Position numbers and translations under genes: made by a program
NCBI GenBank assembly: GCA_052139595.1
Contig: JBKQWK010000090.1
Span: forward strand, 1-8,330
Length of the DNA stretch: 8,330 nucleotides
Source: JBKQWK01 sp052139595
GTDB taxonomy: Bacteria; Actinomycetota; Thermoleophilia; UBA2241
Direction of reading: 5' to 3'
Notes under the pieces: generated by a model
Databases searched by the model: none
What the model was told of the DNA's origin: nothing
The model's input: only the letters and a program-made list of their open reading frames with translations
In this document: in pieces, positions 1-6,705 of the stretch
Layout: the number at the start of each line of letters is the position of its first letter
Position numbering within the stretch: position 1 is the first letter of the stretch

Positions 1-407
<407 letters not shown>

Positions 408-418
408 AACTTGGTGCA

Positions 419-434
419 CGCGCCCGAAGGCGCG
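419..434 (-). other. UUCG-tetraloop hairpin in rRNA leader
   Basis: A 6-bp perfect stem (CGCGCC/GGCGCG) closes a UUCG loop in the minus-strand RNA, just upstream of mature 16S. C(UUCG)G is an exceptionally stable tetraloop common in rRNA. No U-tract follows, so it is not a terminator. Confidence 0.65.
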
Positions 435-467
435 AGGCAAGCTTAGGAAGAGCTCGAAGCTCAAAAG

Positions 468-487
468 ACGAGAACAACTGTTCTCGT
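468..487 (-). other. Near-perfect palindrome in rRNA leader
   Basis: Arms at 468-476 and 479-487 are fully complementary (ACGAGAACA and TGTTCTCGT) around a 2-base centre. In RNA this would form an 8-bp stem with a 4-base loop. It sits about 60 nt upstream of mature 16S. It may be a local processing or folding hairpin, or a DNA-level dyad for a regulator; the sequence alone does not decide. Confidence 0.55.
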
Positions 488-568
488 TTGTCTGTGGTCC
501 GTTTCCCGGCTTGGGAGCCGGTATATCAGCAACGATCGGATCACGGACGGGGTCTATGTATAACCTGT

Positions 569-584
569 CGCACCCGAAGGTGCG
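569..584 (-). other. Second UUCG-tetraloop hairpin in rRNA leader
   Basis: A 6-bp perfect stem (CGCACC/GGTGCG) closes a UUCG loop in the minus-strand RNA. It has the same architecture as the hairpin at 419-434. It is likely a folding element of the pre-16S leader. Confidence 0.65.
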
Positions 585-644
585 CAGGTACACTGGCGTT
601 CATCGATCACTCTGGAGTAGAGCGATCGACTCCTCACACTGTAC

Positions 645-660
645 AGTTTTCAAAGACCAC
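645..660 (-). promoter_or_regulatory. boxA-like antitermination element in rRNA leader
   Basis: The minus strand reads GTGGTCTTTGAAAACT. It resembles the boxA elements of rRNA leaders in Gram-positive bacteria (a core like TCTTTGAAAACT in Bacillus, TGTTTGAGAACT in mycobacteria). BoxA is bound in nascent RNA by NusB-S10 and supports antitermination and rRNA maturation. It lies about 165 nt downstream of the proximal start site and about 240 nt upstream of mature 16S. The identification rests on motif likeness and position. Confidence 0.7.
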
Positions 661-721
661 GTGCCCGTAGGCACTTGGTGCTCGGAACCGTTGTTCCGTC
701 TGCTGTTCTGACGCTCTTCTC

Positions 722-765
722 TTGTGCCCCGCCGATGAAGGCGGTAACCCTGTATGAGGGCACAA
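722..765 (-). other. Compound stem-loop in the 5' part of the rRNA leader
   Basis: An 8-bp perfect outer stem (722-729 with 758-765, GGGCACAA/TTGTGCCC on the transcript) encloses a smaller CGCC/GGCG stem (730-733 with 740-743). It begins about 60 nt after the proximal start site. It is followed by a purine-rich stretch, not a U-tract, so it does not look like an intrinsic terminator. Confidence 0.5.
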
Positions 766-830
766 AGCCCCCAACGAGGTCATCGAAGAAGGTTGTCAGT
801 ACCAGCGACGGGCGTCCGAAGCGACTTTGA

Positions 831-859
831 ATTATAGGCAGTCGCAGGACTCATGTCAA
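831..859 (-). promoter_or_regulatory. rRNA promoter, proximal (TTGACA-N17-TATAAT)
   Basis: On the minus strand there is a perfect -35 box TTGACA (859-854), a 17-bp spacer and a perfect -10 box TATAAT (836-831). This is the ideal housekeeping sigma-factor promoter, and it points straight at the 16S gene. Transcription should begin around 824-826, giving a leader of about 418 nt. In a GC-rich genome an exact match on both boxes with ideal spacing is very unlikely by chance, and rRNA promoters are where such matches are expected. Confidence 0.92.
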
Positions 860-916
860 CGGCTCCTTCCCGTTTGTCGTGGCGCCTTGCGCTAGCGGAC
901 TCCCGGGCGGATTGGA

Positions 917-944
917 AGTATACCCGCTCACAGACGGGTGTCAA
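917..944 (-). promoter_or_regulatory. rRNA promoter, distal (TTGACA-N16-TATACT)
   Basis: A second minus-strand promoter has -35 TTGACA (944-939), a 16-bp spacer and -10 TATACT (922-917). Its -35 lies 85 bp upstream of the proximal one. Tandem promoters are usual for rRNA operons and allow separate growth-rate or nutrient control. The expected start is about 910-912. The site lies in the gap that separates the rRNA operon from the divergent flippase gene. Confidence 0.85.
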
Positions 945-1095
945 CCTCAAGTCGGCACGGACACGATTGCCACCACCCGCGCCCCCCACCGGGGACGCTC
1001 GGCCAATCGCAACGGGCGGTGCCGACAGGCATGGTGGTGGTATCCTTCGTCACTACTTTGCCCTGCAGCTGCCGAGCGAGGAAACCGCCGCCTCC
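945..1095. other. Divergent intergenic region, rRNA operon / flippase
   Basis: This is the remaining gap between the distal rRNA promoter and the flippase start. It is GC-rich, with C- and G-runs around 971-995. The plus strand has a weak possible -10 (TATCCT, 1041-1046) with no recognisable -35 at the right distance. No convincing flippase promoter is visible. A purine-rich AGGA (1079-1082) lies 13 nt before the chosen start codon. Confidence 0.4.
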
Positions 1096-2664
1096 ATGCG
1101 TAACGAGCTCAAACGCGTCTTTAAGGACTCGACCATCTACGGTCTGGGCTCCATGATCCCCCGTTTTGCCGCCATCGTCTTAACGCCCATCTACACGGTG
1201 TATCTGACGCGCTCCGACTATGGCGTAATGTCGTTTGCGATGATGTTCTCGTCGATGCTCGGAACCGTCATGACGCTCGGCCAGAACGGATCCCTGATCC
1301 TCTTCTATCGCAAGTCGGCCGAGTACTCGGAGGAGCGCCGGGAGATGCTGTTCACCGTCTTCTGGTTCGTGATGCTCTTCGGAGCGCTGATCCTCGGCCT
1401 CGGGTTTCTCCTTGGCCCGTCCACCGCCCGCATTCTGACCGGATCAAGCCAAGTGCCTTTTAACCCCTACCTGGCACTCGCTTTCCTGATCTCTTTTCTC
1501 ACACTCCCGCAAGCTCTGCAGCAGTCGATCAACCGCGCCCTGGGCCAGGCCAAGCTCTTCACCGCCTTCCAGGTGGCATCGTTCGCCGTTAACACCGGCT
1601 TCACACTGTACTTCGTCGTCGCGCTGCACCAAGGCGCCTACGGGTCGATGAAGGGCACGCTTGTCGCCGCAGCCGTCATTTTCCCAGCCTCGATGGTCGT
1701 CATCATACGACGCTGGCGACCACGCCTGTCCCGGCGCGGCTTGCTACGCTCGTTGCGCTTCGGACTGCCGCTGGTGCCTCACTACTTCGCCGCTTGGGCG
1801 CTCACCTACCTCGACCGCTACCTCCTGCTGCGTCTGAGCACGGCCGCCCAGGTCGGCCTCTACTCGCTGGCCTACAACTTCAGCATGGTGCTCAACCTCT
1901 TCTGCAGCGCCATCAATACTGCGTGGACGCCTGTCTACTACGACCTCGCCGACACTCATTCCGACAATCGCACGCTGGCCCGAATGACGACTGCCTTCGC
2001 GGCCGCGGTCACCGTGCTGGCCATTGGCTTCACGCTGCTTGCGCCGGACGCGATGATCCTGCTCTCGAGCCGCAGCTTCCACGCCGCCGCGCCGGTCGTA
2101 CCCGTGGTCAGCGGCGGCTATTTCTTCTTCGCTCTGTACATGGTCGTTTCGACGCCGATATTTCACGCGCGCAAGACCGGCTGGGCACCAGCGATATCGG
2201 CATCCGCGGCCGCTCTGAACGCGGGCATCAACCTCATCCTCATCCCCCGGTACGGCATGATGGGTGCCGCCTGGGCCACCCTCATTGCCTACGGCTTCAT
2301 GGCCGGCACTGCCTACTACATCGCCAATCGGCTGCGCTCCGGCGTCTTCGAGCACGGCAAGCTGGCCGCATTGGTCGGTGTTTACTCCGTCGCGCTGGCA
2401 CTGGGCATCGCGTTCGTCGCCATCGGCCTCAACCTGTGGCTCGACATCGCCATCAAGATCGCCATCTTGCCGCTCTTCTTCGCCCTGCTGCTCGTCAGCC
2501 GGGTGACCACGATCGCCGAACTACGCGCTGTCCTACGGCGGTCCGGCAAGCGTGGCCAGGGACCGCCGAAGCTCGACGACGAGGTCAGCGCACTGGAGCG
2601 CGAGCAAGAAGAGATCGGCAGCTCGAGCGACAGCACCGGCGTGCTGCCAGACAACCGACGCTAG
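1096..2664 (+). CDS. Polysaccharide flippase, Wzx/MATE-like (polysaccharide biosynthesis protein family)
   Basis: The predicted product is a 522-residue integral membrane protein. It would flip lipid-linked oligosaccharide, or a related glycan, across the cytoplasmic membrane. The N-terminus (KDSTIYGLGSMIPRFAAIVL, then TPIYTVYLTRSDYG) is typical of the Polysacc_synt/Wzx group. About 14 hydrophobic segments are visible, at roughly residues 12-35, 44-61, 86-107, 124-142, 155-178, 186-204, 220-240, 250-275, 298-323, 333-355, 364-384, 390-410, 424-449 and 453-469. A hydrophilic, acidic tail follows (471-522). The start is set at ATG 1096 because family likeness begins there. The same frame stays open back to ATG 853, but that would add 81 unfamiliar residues and would place coding sequence across both rRNA promoters. 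It is convergent with the nonulosonate cluster, sharing CTAG with legC, and is probably the exporter of the glycan that cluster serves. The transported substrate cannot be read from sequence. Confidence 0.9.
   Translation: MRNELKRVFKDSTIYGLGSMIPRFAAIVLTPIYTVYLTRSDYGVMSFAMMFSSMLGTVMTLGQNGSLILFYRKSAEYSEERREMLFTVFWFVMLFGALILGLGFLLGPSTARILTGSSQVPFNPYLALAFLISFLTLPQALQQSINRALGQAKLFTAFQVASFAVNTGFTLYFVVALHQGAYGSMKGTLVAAAVIFPASMVVIIRRWRPRLSRRGLLRSLRFGLPLVPHYFAAWALTYLDRYLLLRLSTAAQVGLYSLAYNFSMVLNLFCSAINTAWTPVYYDLADTHSDNRTLARMTTAFAAAVTVLAIGFTLLAPDAMILLSSRSFHAAAPVVPVVSGGYFFFALYMVVSTPIFHARKTGWAPAISASAAALNAGINLILIPRYGMMGAAWATLIAYGFMAGTAYYIANRLRSGVFEHGKLAALVGVYSVALALGIAFVAIGLNLWLDIAIKIAILPLFFALLLVSRVTTIAELRAVLRRSGKRGQGPPKLDDEVSALEREQEEIGSSSDSTGVLPDNRR
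2661..2664. other. Shared palindromic stop CTAG of convergent genes
   Basis: The four bases CTAG give TAG on the plus strand (2662-2664, end of the flippase) and TAG on the minus strand (2663-2661, end of legC). The two genes therefore meet tail to tail with a 4-base overlap and no room for a terminator. Confidence 0.95.
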
Positions 2665-3866
2665 TCGCTCTCGCCGGCTGAGGAGGCGATGATGTCGATA
2701 ATCCGGCCCTGGTCGTGCTCGGCGAGCGAAACCGACGAAGGCAGGCAGAGGGCGTCGCGGTTGAGACTGTCGGCGACCCACTGCGCAGGGCCGCCCGGCG
2801 CAGCAAAGGCGGGCGAACGGTGCAGCGGCTGCCACAGCGGACGCGCCTGGATCGCCGCCTCATCGAGGCGGCGCAGCAGCCAGCGACTGTCGTGACCGTA
2901 AGCCGTCGGGTCGACCAGGATGGCTGAGAGCCAGCGGTTCGATGTCGCCCATGGCGCCTCAGGCATGATACTGATTCCCGGCACGCCGGCGAGCCTGTCG
3001 GCGTAGGTCGCGGCAAGGCGTCGTTTGGCGGCGACGAACTCGCTCAGGCGCTCGACTTGCGCCAGACCGATCGCCGCCTGCACGTTCGTCAGCCGGTAGT
3101 TGAAGCCAATCTCGCCATGCACGTATTCGACGGGATCATCCTTGGCCTGCGTCGTGAGGTAGCGCGCGCGCTCCGCCTGCGAGACGGCGCGCGTGAGGAT
3201 GAGTCCGCCACCGCCCGCCGTGACGATCTTATTGCCGTTGAAGCTCAGACAACCGATATCGCCGAGGAGACCGGTGCGCCGCTCCCCGTACAGCGACCCG
3301 AGGCTCTCGGTGGCATCCTCAATCACCGTGAGCCCGAACTCGCGCGCCAGCGACATGATCGGGTCCATGTCGCAGGGATGCCCGAGCACGTGAACGGCGA
3401 TGATGGCCGTCACCGGGCGGCCCGTCTGCGGGTCAACGCACTGGCCTCCCTCACGCCGGCAGCCACGCAGGAAATCAGCAACCTTGGCTGGATCCAGCTG
3501 CCAGAACTCCGGGTCGGCATCGACGAACACCGGATCAGCGCCGACGTAGCGGACGGCATAAGCCGGCGCGATGAACGTGATCGCCGGCAGAATGACCTCG
3601 TCCGCCGGCCGCACACCGGCCAGAATGAGGGCAATATGCAAGGCGGCCGTGCCACTGGCGACGGCGACCGCCCCTTGCGCCGAGGCATAGCTACGGCCCC
3701 ACTGCTCAAGGCGGCTGACGAAAGGACCGACGGACGAGATCCAGCCGGTATCGAGACACTCCTTGACGTAATCCCACTCGTTGCCGCCGATGCATGGCTC
3801 AGACAGGGGCACCATGGCCGGTGAACGGGGCGCTCCCGGCTCGTAGAGTGAACGATCAGAGGACAT
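2661..3866 (-). CDS. legC: LegC-type PLP-dependent sugar aminotransferase (DegT/DnrJ/EryC1 family)
   Basis: This 401-residue cytosolic aminotransferase would convert the 4-keto-6-deoxy sugar nucleotide made by LegB into the 4-amino sugar, using glutamate and PLP. Visible fold-type I landmarks include SGTAALHIA (about 71-79) for PLP phosphate binding and VIEDATESLGSLYG (about 181-194) with the PLP-ring Asp. SFNGNKIVTAGGGG follows (about 208-221), with the Schiff-base Lys near 213, and then NYRLTNVQAAIG. The SFNGNKIVT form with DATESLG is what I associate with LegC rather than with generic ArnB or PseC. The start is uncertain. ATG 3866 is chosen, overlapping legB by 11 bases; GTG 3887 is possible; ATG 3815 (MVPLSEPCIGGNEW) is where family likeness begins. 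It is the last gene of the cluster. Its TAG stop overlaps the flippase stop, and no terminator separates them. Confidence 0.88.
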   Translation of the reverse strand: MSSDRSLYEPGAPRSPAMVPLSEPCIGGNEWDYVKECLDTGWISSVGPFVSRLEQWGRSYASAQGAVAVASGTAALHIALILAGVRPADEVILPAITFIAPAYAVRYVGADPVFVDADPEFWQLDPAKVADFLRGCRREGGQCVDPQTGRPVTAIIAVHVLGHPCDMDPIMSLAREFGLTVIEDATESLGSLYGERRTGLLGDIGCLSFNGNKIVTAGGGGLILTRAVSQAERARYLTTQAKDDPVEYVHGEIGFNYRLTNVQAAIGLAQVERLSEFVAAKRRLAATYADRLAGVPGISIMPEAPWATSNRWLSAILVDPTAYGHDSRWLLRRLDEAAIQARPLWQPLHRSPAFAAPGGPAQWVADSLNRDALCLPSSVSLAEHDQGRIIDIIASSAGESD

Positions 3867-4839
3867 AGTCGCCGGGCCGATAGACACCCATGTTGGCGCG
3901 CACCCATTCGATCGTGCGCCCGAGACCCTCTTCGAGGGTCAGGGCCGGTCGCCAGCCCAGCACCGCGCCGGCCAGGGAGGCATCGGCCAGAAGACGCTCC
4001 ACCTCGCTCCCGGCGACGCGCGCACGCTGCTCCTCGACCTCGATCACCGGCTCGACACCGCACAGACGGCCGATCATGCTGACCAGATCCTTGACACTCG
4101 TTTCGCGACCGCTACCAAGGTTGATGGTCTTGCCCTCGACAGCAGCGGTGCCGCCGGCAAGAACGAAGCCCTCGACGGTGTCAGTGACGAAATTGAGGTC
4201 GCGTGTGGGCGCCAGATTGCCGAGACGGACGACACCGCCAGTGAGGCTCTGCGTAATGATCGTCGGTATGACGGCCCGCGCCGATTGCCGGGGGCCATAC
4301 GTGTTGAATGGTCGCACCGTGACAACCGGCACGCCGAAGGACAGATGAAAGGCCTCAGCCATCTTGTCGGCACCGATCTTCGTCGCCGAATAGGGCGACT
4401 GGCCTTGCAGCGGATGATTTTCGGTCATCGGCCAGCTGCGCGCCGTGCCGTACACCTCGCTGGTCGACGTGTGCACGACCCGTTCAACCTCGAACTGCCG
4501 TGCCGCCTGCAACACGTTGACAGCGCCACCGATGTTCACGCGCACATACGAATCGGGCGCGACGTAGGAGTACGGTATCGCGATCAGCGAGGCGAGATGG
4601 AAGACGATCTCGCAGTCGCGCATCGCACGCAGGACACTGTCACGATCGGCGATATCGCCGCTCAGGATCTCCATTTCGGACGCCAGATCGGAGCGGTCGA
4701 GCCATCCCCTGGATCCCAAAGCATTGTAGTGAACGAGAGCGCGGACACTCGCTCCGGCCGTCACGAGTCGCTCCGAGAGATGGCTGCCGATGAAACCACC
4801 GGCACCCGTCACCAGGACACGCTTCCCATTCCACTCCAC
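3856..4839 (-). CDS. legB: LegB-type NAD-dependent sugar-nucleotide 4,6-dehydratase (extended SDR)
   Basis: This 327-residue Rossmann-fold enzyme would oxidise and dehydrate an NDP-N-acetylglucosamine (GDP-GlcNAc in the Campylobacter pathway) to the 4-keto-6-deoxy form. NAD-binding TGAGGFIGSH is at 11-20. The catalytic Thr/Ser region TSTSEVYG is at 124-131. YSATK gives the Tyr150/Lys154 pair, and RPFNTYGPRQ at 176-185 is typical of extended SDR sugar enzymes. Length fits the family. The start is GTG 4839: a GGGAGG ribosome-binding site (4852-4847) lies 7 nt upstream, and the ptmE stop is just one base away. The gene runs into legC with a short overlap, so ptmE, legB and legC look co-translated. 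A generic UDP-sugar epimerase/dehydratase role is the alternative, but the neighbours favour LegB. Confidence 0.88.
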   Translation of the reverse strand: MEWNGKRVLVTGAGGFIGSHLSERLVTAGASVRALVHYNALGSRGWLDRSDLASEMEILSGDIADRDSVLRAMRDCEIVFHLASLIAIPYSYVAPDSYVRVNIGGAVNVLQAARQFEVERVVHTSTSEVYGTARSWPMTENHPLQGQSPYSATKIGADKMAEAFHLSFGVPVVTVRPFNTYGPRQSARAVIPTIITQSLTGGVVRLGNLAPTRDLNFVTDTVEGFVLAGGTAAVEGKTINLGSGRETSVKDLVSMIGRLCGVEPVIEVEEQRARVAGSEVERLLADASLAGAVLGWRPALTLEEGLGRTIEWVRANMGVYRPGDYVL

Positions 4840-4840
4840 G

Positions 4841-5920
4841 CTATAGCCTCCCGTTCTCCATGTCTTCTTGCGCCTTGGCGTAGTCGCCCGGCCGGCCGAT
4901 GTCGAGCCAGTACTCGACGATCGGGAAGCTTACGACTCGCTGGCCTTCAGCGATCGCCCGGCCGATGAGATCGTTCATCTCAAACCGCTGCCCGCGAGGG
5001 ATCAGGTCGAGTACAGCGGGCTCGAGCAGGTAGATGCCGGCGTTCACGAGAAACTCAAAGTGTGGCTTCTCGACGATCGTACGCACGACCGCCGCCTCCG
5101 ACTCGACGATGCCGTAAGGCACCTCCAGGTCGTAGCGGCGCACGCCCACCGTGAAGGCTGCGTTCTGACGGCGATGAAAATTGAGCATCGAGCGAAAGTC
5201 GACGCGCGTGAGAATATCGCCATTGATAACCAGAAGGGGCTCGGTGGGCCGCTCGAGCAGGCCGAGCGCGCCGGCTGTGCCCAGAGGGCGGTCCTCGCTC
5301 ACGTAGTCGATGCGCACGCCGAAGTCGTGACCGTCGCCGAAGTGGTCGGCGATCTTGTCGTGCTGGAAATGAGTAGCGACGCTCACCGTGCGGACGCCGG
5401 CCTGCTGCAGCTGGCCGATGATGTGTTCCATAAGCGGCCGGCCGCCGATGGGCAGCATCGGCTTGGGCGTATCGGCCGTGAGCGGGCGTAAACGCGTGCC
5501 GAAGCCGCCGGCCATGACCACGGCCGAAAGGTCGAGCTCTTCTTGGGTGACCATATCGCTGCGCAGAATGAGCCCGGTGACTCGCCGGTCGGCGTCGACC
5601 AGCGGCAGCTGGTTGATTTCAAACGAGCGCGCCGTATCCATAAGCCGCAAGGCGTCGGCGGCCGAGATGTCGGGCGACGCCACCACCGGATCGTGGTTGG
5701 CAATGGCCTCGCTGGGACCGGTGAGGGCGTCGCCATTGATCAGGGCGCGACGCAGGTCGCCGTCGGTGAGCAGGCCGGCCAGGGTACCGTCACCACGGAC
5801 GAGGAGCAGAACGCCAAGGCCGCCTCGGTCGAGCCGCTGAATGGCCTCGCTGATGGGCATTTCGGGCGGCGTCACCACGCGCGCCAGGCGTGCGTCAAGA
5901 TCGATCTGTCGTAACGTCAC
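4841..5920 (-). CDS. ptmE: PtmE-like sugar-1-phosphate nucleotidyltransferase with N-terminal CBS pair
   Basis: This 359-residue protein has two parts. Residues about 15-128 form a tandem CBS pair (for example LLTDGDLRRAL at 50-60 and LILRSDMV at 117-124). Residues about 132-359 form a nucleotidyltransferase domain, with AGGFGTRLRPLTADTPKP at 137-154, a metal-binding NGD at 233-235, EKP at 284-286 and a C-terminal WLDIGRPGDY. This order matches Campylobacter PtmE, a glucosamine-1-phosphate guanylyltransferase that commits sugar to GDP-linked legionaminic acid synthesis. GTP specificity is inferred from that likeness. The CBS pair may sense nucleotides. The start is GTG 5920: GAGGGAGG lies 7 nt upstream, while the longer frame to 6034 would overlap neuD by about 100 bases with an unrelated sequence. 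The TAG stop lies one base from the legB GTG. Confidence 0.88.
   Translation of the reverse strand: MTLRQIDLDARLARVVTPPEMPISEAIQRLDRGGLGVLLLVRGDGTLAGLLTDGDLRRALINGDALTGPSEAIANHDPVVASPDISAADALRLMDTARSFEINQLPLVDADRRVTGLILRSDMVTQEELDLSAVVMAGGFGTRLRPLTADTPKPMLPIGGRPLMEHIIGQLQQAGVRTVSVATHFQHDKIADHFGDGHDFGVRIDYVSEDRPLGTAGALGLLERPTEPLLVINGDILTRVDFRSMLNFHRRQNAAFTVGVRRYDLEVPYGIVESEAAVVRTIVEKPHFEFLVNAGIYLLEPAVLDLIPRGQRFEMNDLIGRAIAEGQRVVSFPIVEYWLDIGRPGDYAKAQEDMENGRL
4847..4852 (-). promoter_or_regulatory. Ribosome-binding site deciding the GTG start of legB
   Basis: GGGAGG on the minus strand lies 7 nt before GTG 4839, inside the last codons of ptmE. This supports the GTG start and tight coupling with ptmE. 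Confidence 0.75.
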
Positions 5921-5927
5921 GGTGCTG

Positions 5928-5935
5928 CCTCCCTC
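5928..5935 (-). promoter_or_regulatory. Ribosome-binding site deciding the GTG start of ptmE
   Basis: GAGGGAGG on the minus strand lies 7 nt before GTG 5920 and overlaps the TGA stop of the upstream acyltransferase gene. It has the same spacing as the site before legB, and it argues against longer starts. Confidence 0.8.
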
Positions 5936-6590
5936 AGTCGTCGTGGCGTGGCATCGCCCGGGCCGGCATGCCGACGACCGTCGTCCCGGCAGGTACGTCG
6001 TGGACGACGACAGCGCCCGCACCGACAATTGCATCGGCGCCGACGGTCAGATTCTGGAGGATGATCGCGCCGGCGCCGATGAGGCAGCGGTCGCCGAGCG
6101 TCACTCCTCCCGAGATGTTGACGCTCGGCATGATCACGCAGTCCGCCCCGATGCGAGCATCGTGACCGACGGTGCAGTTCAGATTGATGGCCGTCCGCTC
6201 CCCGACTTCAATATCGGTGGTAAGCACCGAGCCGGCCGCGACGACAACGCCGCCGGCGAGTCTCACCGAGGCGGTGTCGACGACCGCCGTGGGATGGACG
6301 AGAAACGGGTAGGTGAGCTGAGCGGCGGCAAGGCGCTCAGACGCCGCCGCCAGCTTCTGCGGAGAACCGATGGCGAACACCGCCGCCAGGGGACCCTGAT
6401 GATGCAGCAGGTAGCTGTCGTCGCCGAGGATCCGGGCGCGCCCATGAATCTGACCGGTGCGCCGCTCATCGGCATCGACGTAGCCGAGAAGCCGCCAGAG
6501 TGGCTTCGCCAGAGCGGCGTTGACGTCGTCGATGAGCACGGCAATCTCTTTCGCCAGACCTCCGGCGCCGATGATCACCAGGTCATTCAC
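5934..6590 (-). CDS. NeuD/PglD-family sugar O/N-acyltransferase (left-handed beta-helix)
   Basis: This 218-residue protein begins MNDLVIIGAGGLAKEIAVLI, a Rossmann-like N-terminal domain that binds the sugar nucleotide in PglD/NeuD. From about residue 96 it carries hexapeptide repeats of a left-handed beta-helix (GVVVAAGSVLT, then IGADCVIMPSVNISGGVTLGD, then VGADAIVGAGAVVV). NCTVGHDARIG at 138-148 contains the likely catalytic-base His143. In this cluster the protein most likely transfers an acyl group from acyl-CoA to the 4-amino sugar made by LegC (the LegH role). O-acetylation of the finished nonulosonate (the NeuD role) is the alternative. The start is GTG 6590; no better start is seen and the purine-rich signal before it is weak. 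The 13-base gap to ptmE shows co-transcription. Confidence 0.87.
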   Translation of the reverse strand: MNDLVIIGAGGLAKEIAVLIDDVNAALAKPLWRLLGYVDADERRTGQIHGRARILGDDSYLLHHQGPLAAVFAIGSPQKLAAASERLAAAQLTYPFLVHPTAVVDTASVRLAGGVVVAAGSVLTTDIEVGERTAINLNCTVGHDARIGADCVIMPSVNISGGVTLGDRCLIGAGAIILQNLTVGADAIVGAGAVVVHDVPAGTTVVGMPARAMPRHDD

Positions 6591-6682
6591 GCGCTGCCCC
6601 GGCCGACCTCGTCCAGGTCGTCCCAGTCACGGCCGGCCGCATCAAGGTCCGCCTGGTCCGAGCCGCTCTCACCAAAGTCGAC
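6591..6682 (-). other. Repeat-rich spacer between legI and neuD, open in the legI frame
   Basis: These 92 bases separate the second TAG of legI from the acyltransferase start. The legI frame has no other stop here. It would run 31 more codons, rich in Asp and Gly and including DWDDLDEVGR, to a TGA at 6589-6587 that overlaps the neuD GTG as GTGA. The stretch contains degenerate repeats of GGTC-type words on the plus strand. No homology is recognised, and it may simply be decayed or duplicated coding sequence. Confidence 0.5.
6602..6629. repeat. Imperfect direct repeat, copy A
   Basis: This 28-base stretch matches 6678-6705 at 23 of 28 positions with no gap, 76 bases apart. Read on the minus strand, copy A gives DWDDLDEVG, and copy B gives DWTDLD, then TAG, then VD. 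The TAG ending legI in copy B thus aligns with a GAG codon in copy A. Confidence 0.6.
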
Positions 6683-6705
6683 CTAGTCAAGGTCGGTCCA
6701 GTCGA
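6678..6705. repeat. Imperfect direct repeat, copy B (covers the legI 3' end)
   Basis: This is the partner of 6602-6629. It spans the last codons of legI, its TAG stop (6685-6683) and the next two codons. A local duplication of the gene end is the simplest explanation. Confidence 0.6.

Larger units (their letters stand above)
408..830 (-). other. rRNA operon leader (external transcribed spacer)
   Basis: This stretch of about 420 bases lies between the rRNA promoters and the 16S 5' end. No plausible protein gene is seen in it; the open frames here overlap rRNA or run across hairpins. On the transcribed strand it holds a boxA-like element and several perfect stems. Two are 6-bp stems with UUCG tetraloops (419-434 and 569-584). 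Others are a long near-palindrome (468-487), a 6-bp stem with a 4-base loop (506-521), a 5-bp stem (661-674), and an 8-bp stem (722-729 with 758-765) enclosing a smaller one. Such leaders normally act in antitermination, folding and RNase III processing of pre-16S rRNA. The partner strand of the processing stem would lie 3' of 16S, outside the window. Confidence 0.8.

Noticed and set aside
722..765. Stem-loop as an intrinsic terminator
   Set aside because: No U-tract follows on either strand, and it lies between the rRNA promoters and 16S, where termination would be harmful.
794..799. CTGACA on the minus strand as a third rRNA -35 box
   Set aside because: No -10-like hexamer occurs at a 15-19 bp spacing downstream.
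853..1095. N-terminal extension of the flippase to ATG 853
   Set aside because: It covers both rRNA promoters, has a composition unlike a membrane protein, and family likeness begins at 1096.
1744..2355. Long minus-strand open frame opposite the flippase
   Set aside because: Shadow frame in GC-rich coding DNA; the flippase on the plus strand has clear membrane segments and family motifs.
3057..3824. 255-codon plus-strand frame opposite legC
   Set aside because: Antisense shadow of an aminotransferase with intact catalytic motifs; the product is Arg/Asp/His-rich and resembles nothing known.
5921..6034. Upstream extension of ptmE to position 6034
   Set aside because: It would overlap the acyltransferase gene by about 100 bases, and a strong ribosome-binding site sits 7 nt before GTG 5920.
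5841..6686. 281-codon plus-strand frame opposite the acyltransferase
   Set aside because: Antisense shadow; the minus strand shows regular hexapeptide repeats and the catalytic His, which prove the coding strand.
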